The notes below the pieces were generated by a model. The model made no database searches and was not told the DNA's origin. It was given only the letters and a program-made list of their open reading frames with translations. 28,009 nt of DNA from CAYSAQ01 sp964429235 (GTDB lineage Bacteria > Margulisbacteria > Riflemargulisbacteria > GWF2-35-9 > DYQY01), in contig CAYSAQ010000019.1 of the NCBI GenBank assembly GCA_964429235.1, positions 1 to 28,009 on the forward strand, in the 5' to 3' direction. Shown one piece after another: positions 15,139-22,006 of the stretch (position 1 is the first letter of the stretch; each line of letters opens with the position of its first letter). The position numbers and the translations under genes were made by a program.

Positions 15139-16043
15139 TTGATAACAACATAGTTAAAGAAATAGAGCAGTTAAAAAAAGATAAAAATGCTGTAATCTTA
15201 GCGCATAATTATCAATTTCCCGAAATACATGATATTGCAGATTTTCTTGGCGATTCGCTGGATTTAGCAAGAAAAGCTTCATTAAGTGATGCTGACATTA
15301 TTGTTTTTTGTGGAGTACAGTTTATGGCTGAAACAGCTAAGATCTTAGCTCCAGACAAGACAGTATTAATGCCTGTAAAAACTGCAGGATGTCCAATGGC
15401 TGATATGATTACGGCAGATCAATTGGCAAAGTTAAAAAGAGAGAACCCTAAAGCAAAAGTAGTTACATATGTAAATTCTAATGCTGACGTAAAAGCACTT
15501 ACTGATGTTTGCTGCACATCATCAAATGCAGTTAAGGTTGTTCAGAATATTGATGCTGATGAAATTATTTTTGTTCCAGATCACAATTTAGGTTCTTATT
15601 GTCAGAGATTTACAGATAAGAAAATTATTTTGTGGGATGGCCATTGTTATGTTCACAATAGAATTAGTCCTTCTGAAGTGATTGCTTCTAAAGAAAAGAT
15701 GCCAGATGCTCCTTTGCTAGTACATCCAGAGTGTTCTCCTGCTGTTGTAGATCTTGCTGATGAGGTTCTTTCTACCTCAGGCATGCTTACCTTTGTAAAA
15801 GAGTCAAAAGCTAAAAGATTCTTAATTGCTACAGAAGAGGGAATAATGTACAGAATGAAGAAAGAAAATCCAGATAAAGAGTTTTACGCTGCTGGAAGTC
15901 CGAAGTTTTGTGTGAATATGAAGAAAACACACATTGAAGATGTATTGAAAGTTTTACGTGATGAATCTAATCAAATTGAAGTAGATGCCGATATTGCCAA
16001 GAAAGCTAAGTTTTCTTTAGATAAGATGCTGGAGTATGTTTAA
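15135..16043 (+). CDS. nadA: Quinolinate synthase
   Basis: Condenses iminoaspartate with dihydroxyacetone phosphate to quinolinate for NAD synthesis, using a [4Fe-4S] cluster. At 302 residues it is a compact three-domain NadA. The three expected cluster ligands are Cys86 (TAGCPMAD), Cys171 (DGHCYVH) and Cys259 (PKFCVNM), with spacing like that of the thermophilic homologues. ILAHNYQ, GDSLDLAR and GVQFMAETAKIL are also diagnostic. nadB and nadC are not in the window. No Shine-Dalgarno is visible; the ATGA overlap with the peroxiredoxin stop implies coupling. Its 3' end overlaps mnmA by eight bases. Confidence 0.95.
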   Translation: MIDNNIVKEIEQLKKDKNAVILAHNYQFPEIHDIADFLGDSLDLARKASLSDADIIVFCGVQFMAETAKILAPDKTVLMPVKTAGCPMADMITADQLAKLKRENPKAKVVTYVNSNADVKALTDVCCTSSNAVKVVQNIDADEIIFVPDHNLGSYCQRFTDKKIILWDGHCYVHNRISPSEVIASKEKMPDAPLLVHPECSPAVVDLADEVLSTSGMLTFVKESKAKRFLIATEEGIMYRMKKENPDKEFYAAGSPKFCVNMKKTHIEDVLKVLRDESNQIEVDADIAKKAKFSLDKMLEYV

Positions 16044-17112
16044 GGGCAAGACAATTGTAGTAGGCATGAGCGGTGGAGTAGATTCCTCTGTTACTGCTGC
16101 AATGCTAAAAGCTGGCGGAGCCAATGTAATTGGCGTTCATATGAATATTTGGGACCCTTTAGATACTAGAGTTTCTGCTACAAGGAGGACATGTTATGGT
16201 CCCGCTAAGGTAGAAGCATTACAAGATGCGAAAAACATTGCCAAGCAAATAGACATTCTTTTTTATGAAATAGATGTTACTAAAGAGTTTGCATCTACGG
16301 TTTTAGATTATTTTTCAGATGAGTATTTAGCAGGAAGAACCCCAAATCCATGTGTAATGTGTAATAGATATATAAAGTTTGGTGCATTATGGGATGGGTT
16401 GAAGAAACTTGGTGTTCATTTTGATTTTTTTGCAACTGGTCATTATGCAAAAGTTGCATTAGATGAGGTTAGTGGTAGATATGTTCTTTTAAAGGGAGAT
16501 GATCCGTTAAAGGAGCAATCATATTTTTTGCATGGATTAAGCCAAGAGCAGTTATCAAAAACGATATTTCCACTAGTTAATATGCAAAAGACCGAAGTAA
16601 AACAGCTAGCAGTTGATTTTGGGCTAGATTTTTCTAAAAAGAAGGAGAGCCAAAATTTTGTAGATGGCGAATATGGTTATTTACTAAAAGAAGAATCTCC
16701 ATCTGGAGATTTTGTTGACGTAGATGGCAATGTTTTAGGAAAACATAGAGGGCTAGCTTTTTATACTATAGGGCAAAGGCGCGGCATTGGAATAGCTGCC
16801 AAAGAAGCCTTATACGTAATAAGGCTGGATTCGACTAATAATGAAGTTGTAGTTGGCGTAGAAGAACATCTTTATTCTACACAGTGTCGGGTGAATGATG
16901 TTAATTTTATATCGATAGGTTCACTTCTTGAATCTATGAAAGTTACTGCAAAGGCAAGGTATGCAAGCAAAGATGTAAGCGCATTGATAATCCCTGTTTC
17001 TGAAACTAGTGTAGATCTAATCTTTGATGAGCCTCAGAAGTCACTAACACCAGGTCAATCAGCAGTTTTTTATAATAACAATGTAGTAATTGGCGGTGGT
17101 GTTATAGAGTGA
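16036..17112 (+). CDS. mnmA: tRNA U34 2-thiouridylase MnmA, lacking the second catalytic cysteine
   Basis: ATP-dependent thiolation of U34 in Lys, Glu and Gln tRNAs. It has 358 residues with PP-loop SGGVDSS (12-18), a PNPCVMCN motif with Cys106 and Cys109, the central domain with YTIGQRRGIG, and a C-terminal beta barrel. Family members normally carry a further cysteine in a block of the form SQDICFVPDGDY (the Cys199 of the E. coli enzyme). Here the aligned segment is SQNFVDGEY (205-213), about three residues shorter and with no Cys. The change is in frame and the flanks are conserved, so it is not a frameshift. Sulfur transfer would have to use Cys106/Cys109 alone or another chemistry. The stop overlaps the acylphosphatase start (GTGA). 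Confidence 0.9.
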   Translation: MFKGKTIVVGMSGGVDSSVTAAMLKAGGANVIGVHMNIWDPLDTRVSATRRTCYGPAKVEALQDAKNIAKQIDILFYEIDVTKEFASTVLDYFSDEYLAGRTPNPCVMCNRYIKFGALWDGLKKLGVHFDFFATGHYAKVALDEVSGRYVLLKGDDPLKEQSYFLHGLSQEQLSKTIFPLVNMQKTEVKQLAVDFGLDFSKKKESQNFVDGEYGYLLKEESPSGDFVDVDGNVLGKHRGLAFYTIGQRRGIGIAAKEALYVIRLDSTNNEVVVGVEEHLYSTQCRVNDVNFISIGSLLESMKVTAKARYASKDVSALIIPVSETSVDLIFDEPQKSLTPGQSAVFYNNNVVIGGGVIE

Positions 17113-17378
17113 ACGCCTATAAATGCAGCTATATAGGCCGAGTCCAAGGGGTTGGGTTCCGTTATACAATAATGCGTTATGCAAAACAACATAGTATTTT
17201 AGGATGGGTAAGAAATATGCCAGATGGAAGTGTTTTTGCATATGTGCAGGGTGAAGAATCTGACCTTTCTATGTATTTTAGAAACTTAGAATTATATTTC
17301 AAAGCAAATATTAGGGAAAAGAAAATAGTAGAGACATCTCTGAACCTGACCTTCAAAGGCTTTCATATAAAATATTAA
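17109..17378 (+). CDS. acyP: Acylphosphatase
   Basis: Small cytoplasmic enzyme that hydrolyses carboxyl-phosphate bonds. At 89 residues it has the family size. The phosphate loop IGRVQGVGFR contains catalytic Arg18, and VRNMPDGSV contains Asn36. The start is a GTG that overlaps the mnmA stop by four bases (GTGA). The stop is only 17 bases before NRPS1, so the NRPS genes could be read through from this housekeeping transcript. Confidence 0.92.
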   Translation: MNAYKCSYIGRVQGVGFRYTIMRYAKQHSILGWVRNMPDGSVFAYVQGEESDLSMYFRNLELYFKANIREKKIVETSLNLTFKGFHIKY

Positions 17379-17383
17379 TCTAT

Positions 17384-17395
17384 TACAATAAGCGT
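17384..17395 (+). promoter_or_regulatory. Candidate -10 box for a leaderless NRPS1 transcript
   Basis: TACAAT (17384-17389) ends six bases before the NRPS1 ATG, the same spacing as TATAAT before the biotin ligase gene. No Shine-Dalgarno lies in the 17-base gap. The -35 region is unconvincing, so the evidence is positional. Confidence 0.3.
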
Positions 17396-20300
17396 ATGGT
17401 TACATATTACCCGCTTAGTAATACACAAAGGTTATTGTTATCAGAACAGTTGCAAGATGTTCAATCCCCACATATGAATATTGGTGGCTATTTTGTTGTT
17501 GAAGGCATATTGGACCTGGATACCTACAAGAAAGCGTTAAGTAAAGTAATTTCAACAAATGACATTCTTAGAACATTTTTTGTTGTGAATAATAAAGGTG
17601 AATACCAGCAAGAGGTTAAAAATAGTGTTGAGCTAGCCTTATTGGTTAAGAACGTTGCTAATACAGAATATGATGAAGAATATGTTGCAGAGTTTGTAGA
17701 GAAAAGAATGCAGAGGCCTTTTAATCTTCTAAATGAGCAGCCTTATCAGTTTGGTGTGCTAGTTTCAGAGGATAGAACTTTTTGCTATTCAATATATAAT
17801 CATTTGGTTGCTGATGGCTGGAGTGTTGCCTTGGCTGCAAAGAAGATAGTTTCTAATTATAATAGTTTGATAGGTAATGAAAGCATTTCAAATGTTGAAG
17901 AAATATCATATTTTGAGGTTTTAGATAAAGATGAAGCATATTCTCAGTCAGAGAAATACTTGTCAGATAAAAAGTATTGGAATGATAAAGCCAGTAAATT
18001 TGGTGATTTTCAATGGAATATTGCAGGTAAGCAAAGATACAAAAATGTATCTACTTCATTTACAAAGAAAGCAGCGTTAACTGAGCCGCAGTTATGTAGA
18101 ATCAGAGAATACTGTGTTAAAAACAATACGCACACATTTCATTTTTATCTAGCAGTAATATTTTTGATTCTTAAGAATAGAACACAGCATGATAAATTAT
18201 TGATGAATATTCGACTTCAGAATAGATCCGGAAAAAGACAAAAAAGTTCTTTAGGAGCTTTTTCCAACGTATCCCCATTATTGCTAGATTTGTCAGTAAA
18301 TTCTATTAATGAACTTTTTAAAAGTATTAGCTCGGAACTAAAGGATTCTTATAAACATCAAAAATGTTCGTGGAAGGAATTCTATGGAAGTCCAGAACTA
18401 GGGGTAGATGGAATAAAAGATTCTATTGTTTTGTCTTATGAGCCACATGATCACAACTATATTGTTGATGGTCAAGAGACGCGCACACAGAATATCCATA
18501 ATGGCATGGTGAAATCATTGTTGGATATATATATACGTGAGTTTCGTATAGGAAGTGGTGCAGAGGTATGTTTTAATTTTGATCTCGATCTTTTTGGAGA
18601 GATAGAAGGTAGTATTATTGTTCAGCAGTTTTCTTTATTGATAGACCAAATAATTTATCAGGGCAAAGAAAAGTTAAATGAACTAAATTTTCTTTCTAAG
18701 ATTGAACAAGAAATATTTATTAATATGAACAATACAGACACTTTGTTGTTAAAAGACAATTTATGTTCGGTTCTAGATGATGTGTTTTATAAATTCCCTA
18801 ATGATTTAGCCGTAGTCTGTGATAGAGATCAGTTGTTGTACTCAGAATTAGCGATGAAAGCGAATAGATTTGCTGGATTCTTACAGTCAAAAGGAGTGTC
18901 AGTAAACGATAGAATAGCAGTAAAGTTAGATTATTCATGTGACATGGTAGTCGCAATGACCGCAATAATTATAGTAGGTGCAACATTTGTGCCCATCAGT
19001 ATTGATGAGCCCCTGAATAGAGCAGATAAGATGCTTGAAGATAGCAAAGTTCAATACATAATTGCAGATTCTTTAGAAAACTTTTTTGTAGAGAAGATTA
19101 CTTTGTCACAGTTAAATAGTTATACTGATAGTTTCAAAAAACCTATTGATAATTTTGATGAGCTATTGTCTTTATATATAGTATATACATCAGGGTCTAC
19201 AGGTAATCCTAAGGGTGTAATAAATACTCATAGGGCAGCTGTTAATGTTCTTGAGGAGTGGATAGATAAATACAAAATTGTTATAGAAAATTTTGTTCTT
19301 TTGCAAACATCTTCTTTTGCACATGATGTGTTTATTGGTAATTTTTTAAAAACAATTGCGACAGGAGGCACATTAGTATTGCCGACAAGTGAAGAGAGGC
19401 ATGATTTTAGCCAATTATCGGAACTAATAGTTGAGCATAGAGTAAATGCATTAGATTCTACACCTTCGTTAGTAGTTGCATTGCTTGATTATATGAAGAG
19501 TCATGCTGTAGATGATTCTAGTTTGAAATTAATAGTGCTCGGATCTGATATTTGTTCGTTAGAAGATTATCGAAAGCTTGTTATTAGATATAAGGATCAA
19601 GCGATGGTTCTTAATTCTTATGGAGTTTCAGAGGCTGCAATTTATAGCTCTGATTATAGAGTGTTAGAGGTTGACCAATTGCCTATGAATGGCAATTTGT
19701 CTATTGGCAGGCCATTTAGAAATACAAAAATGTATGTAATAAACGAGAAGTTAGAGCAAGTTGGAATCGGCTGCAAAGGCGAACTTTGTATTTATGGCCA
19801 TGGTTTGGCTGCGGGCTATACAGATGAGGAATTAACTAATAATAGTTTTATTGAATTGCAAGGGATAGGGCGTGTTTATCGTACTGGAGATTTGGCCAAG
19901 GTTCTTACAGATGGGAATATTGAATTTATTGGCAGAAAAGATTTTCAGATAAAGATGTTAGGCTACAGAATAGAACCTGGAGAGATAGAGTCTGTTTTAG
20001 ATAGTATGCCTAAAGTAAGTAAAGTAATTGTTGTTGTTAGCGAATTTGAAGGTAAAAGAATATTGATTGCTTACTACATATCGGAAGGGTTAATAGAGCG
20101 TAATGACTTTTTGTCATTATTGTCAGGTGTAGTCCCTAATTATATGATACCTTCATTTTTTATAAGGTTAGATGAATTGCCGATTACTAAAAATGGGAAA
20201 ATCGACAGGAAACTCTTGATGCAAAGACCGTTAGAGAAAAAAACAGTGCAAGAAAACCAAGTAACCAAACAGTCTGAAGATAAAAAGAATATTCAAAATA

Positions 20301-22006
20301 TATGGAACAAGGTTCTTGGTAATAGGTTTAGTCCTGATAAGCTATTTTTTGAAATGGCTGGAGATTCTCTTGAAGCAATTAGGATTGCGTCAGAAATGAA
20401 TGCTTCGGGATATGCTTGCAGTTATTTGGATGTTTATAATAGCAAATCGTTTGAAGAATTTTATAATCTTATTATTGTTGTGCCTAAGATAGATAGTCTG
20501 TTGCAAGCAAATAGATTTTTAGCTCAGCGTTTTGAAGATGATGTTCAGCTTGTAAAACTACACAATTCAAAGCTTGGTGTAGCAATAATAGAATTGCAGC
20601 TCCCAAAGAATAAATTGGCAGTGGATGTGCAAGTAATTTTTCAGTTTTGTAAGATGAGGTTTAGTCTGGATATTAATCCTCAGTATATTGCTGGAAAAGA
20701 ATATGAAACATTGGGCAGCAGTAGCACTAAGAAGTTGCTGAATGAATTTGTTAACATGGAGAAGATGTATTTTCAGAGTTTAGTTGGATTACAAAGTACG
20801 GAATATATTCAGCATCCACTGTATTACAAAGATTTTAAGAAATATTATCGAAATGTATATTTTGTTTCTAGGCTTAAAATAGATTTTGATAAAATTGAGG
20901 ATATAAAGTTAGCAGTTAATAGTCTATTAAAGAATAATGATCTTTTGAGATCTCGGTTAAAACAAGAAAGTTTAGGTTCTTATAGATGGGAGGTCTTTCC
21001 TGTAGATTATGCAGAAGTGCCTGTTTTGGACCTTACTAGTTTGGATCTTTTTTCTAGTTATGATTTTTTATATACCGTGATGGGCGAATATTTTATTAAG
21101 AAGAATGAATTTAGAAAATTTATGTTCCGAGTAGTAATTGTGAAGCTCAATATGAGGGATGCTTTTTTGTGGTATTTTATGGATGATAGCATTCATGACA
21201 ATTATGGAAGTCATTTGATAGAGCATTATTTGTCTAGTGTTTCAGATTATGGTTATAAGGATTATTCTAGTTGTACTAACTATAGTGATTATTTGAGCAA
21301 ATATTTTCATAGTAATAGTGATAATACTCCAACTGATCTTGTGCAAAAAATGGAACTGATGGAGCATCAAGAAGCAACGAATCAATATAAAGACTTTATT
21401 AAGAAAAATACTAAGAATAAAGAAGTTTCAAAATTTAGATATACATTTAAAGTTGAAAATAGTTTTAACGACTTTTCTTTAGCAATAGAAGCTTTTATTT
21501 GTTTTGTTACGCACCATTTTCCATTTAGTAAGATACCTTTTGTGTTATTACATAATACTAGACTATATTCGCCTGAGACATTAATGACATCAATAGGTGC
21601 GTTTATTGATGAGATCCCTTTAATGATAGATGCCAAACTTTCAGTAGAGCAGAATATAGAGTTAATAAAATATAAATTAGATTATGTAAATGAAAATGGA
21701 ATACATTTTCAGAATTTATTGTTAAATCCTGATTTGCAAGGAGCTCCAGGACAAAAACAAGTTAAGAATATTGCTGGGGATTTAAGAAAGACTAGTAGCT
21801 TACTTCTTTTTAACTTCAAGCAAGGCGATATTCAAATGGAGGAGTTGGACAGTGGCAGCGACAGTGCTATTAAGCGATGGCTCTATGGATTAAGTTTTAA
21901 TATTTCTATTATTGATGGTGTATGCGAGCTGTACATAAGATTCCCATATAAAGTAAATGAAGATAAACTAAAAGAAGTTTTTGACAGGAGATTTGAAAAT
22001 GTCTAA
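17396..22006 (+). CDS. NRPS1: nonribosomal peptide synthetase, C-A-T-C*
   Basis: Multidomain enzyme of 1536 residues. Condensation domain about 1-430: YPLSNTQRLLLSEQL at the start and NHLVADGWS (135-143), a C3 motif with the second, catalytic histidine (His136) kept and the first replaced by Asn. Adenylation domain about 455-955: YTSGSTGNPKG (597-607), NSYGVSEAA, YRTGDLA, NGK lysine 935. Carrier domain: FEMAGDSLEAI with phosphopantetheine Ser991. After a spacer of about 100 residues, a second condensation-like domain (about 1130-1536) has MDDSIHDNYG (1262-1271) where HHxxxDG should be. The by-eye specificity code is D-V-G-D-I-L-S-I-Y-K, with an acidic residue at position 278 as in ornithine/lysine domains. 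The N-terminal C domain could be a starter type that acylates the first residue (inference). No thioesterase. No ribosome binding site before the ATG. It overlaps NRPS2 by eight bases. Confidence 0.9.
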   Translation: MVTYYPLSNTQRLLLSEQLQDVQSPHMNIGGYFVVEGILDLDTYKKALSKVISTNDILRTFFVVNNKGEYQQEVKNSVELALLVKNVANTEYDEEYVAEFVEKRMQRPFNLLNEQPYQFGVLVSEDRTFCYSIYNHLVADGWSVALAAKKIVSNYNSLIGNESISNVEEISYFEVLDKDEAYSQSEKYLSDKKYWNDKASKFGDFQWNIAGKQRYKNVSTSFTKKAALTEPQLCRIREYCVKNNTHTFHFYLAVIFLILKNRTQHDKLLMNIRLQNRSGKRQKSSLGAFSNVSPLLLDLSVNSINELFKSISSELKDSYKHQKCSWKEFYGSPELGVDGIKDSIVLSYEPHDHNYIVDGQETRTQNIHNGMVKSLLDIYIREFRIGSGAEVCFNFDLDLFGEIEGSIIVQQFSLLIDQIIYQGKEKLNELNFLSKIEQEIFINMNNTDTLLLKDNLCSVLDDVFYKFPNDLAVVCDRDQLLYSELAMKANRFAGFLQSKGVSVNDRIAVKLDYSCDMVVAMTAIIIVGATFVPISIDEPLNRADKMLEDSKVQYIIADSLENFFVEKITLSQLNSYTDSFKKPIDNFDELLSLYIVYTSGSTGNPKGVINTHRAAVNVLEEWIDKYKIVIENFVLLQTSSFAHDVFIGNFLKTIATGGTLVLPTSEERHDFSQLSELIVEHRVNALDSTPSLVVALLDYMKSHAVDDSSLKLIVLGSDICSLEDYRKLVIRYKDQAMVLNSYGVSEAAIYSSDYRVLEVDQLPMNGNLSIGRPFRNTKMYVINEKLEQVGIGCKGELCIYGHGLAAGYTDEELTNNSFIELQGIGRVYRTGDLAKVLTDGNIEFIGRKDFQIKMLGYRIEPGEIESVLDSMPKVSKVIVVVSEFEGKRILIAYYISEGLIERNDFLSLLSGVVPNYMIPSFFIRLDELPITKNGKIDRKLLMQRPLEKKTVQENQVTKQSEDKKNIQNIWNKVLGNRFSPDKLFFEMAGDSLEAIRIASEMNASGYACSYLDVYNSKSFEEFYNLIIVVPKIDSLLQANRFLAQRFEDDVQLVKLHNSKLGVAIIELQLPKNKLAVDVQVIFQFCKMRFSLDINPQYIAGKEYETLGSSSTKKLLNEFVNMEKMYFQSLVGLQSTEYIQHPLYYKDFKKYYRNVYFVSRLKIDFDKIEDIKLAVNSLLKNNDLLRSRLKQESLGSYRWEVFPVDYAEVPVLDLTSLDLFSSYDFLYTVMGEYFIKKNEFRKFMFRVVIVKLNMRDAFLWYFMDDSIHDNYGSHLIEHYLSSVSDYGYKDYSSCTNYSDYLSKYFHSNSDNTPTDLVQKMELMEHQEATNQYKDFIKKNTKNKEVSKFRYTFKVENSFNDFSLAIEAFICFVTHHFPFSKIPFVLLHNTRLYSPETLMTSIGAFIDEIPLMIDAKLSVEQNIELIKYKLDYVNENGIHFQNLLLNPDLQGAPGQKQVKNIAGDLRKTSSLLLFNFKQGDIQMEELDSGSDSAIKRWLYGLSFNISIIDGVCELYIRFPYKVNEDKLKEVFDRRFENV

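Noticed and set aside
20780..22006. C-terminal C* domains as plain degenerate pseudodomains
   Set aside because: The replaced motif is shared between NRPS1 and NRPS2 although the rest has diverged, so neutral decay is unlikely.
20780..22006. C* domains as ordinary heterocyclization domains
   Set aside because: DxxxxDxxS is only partly met (Gly for Ser, Asn for the second Asp in NRPS2), and the adenylation codes do not suggest Cys, Ser or Thr.
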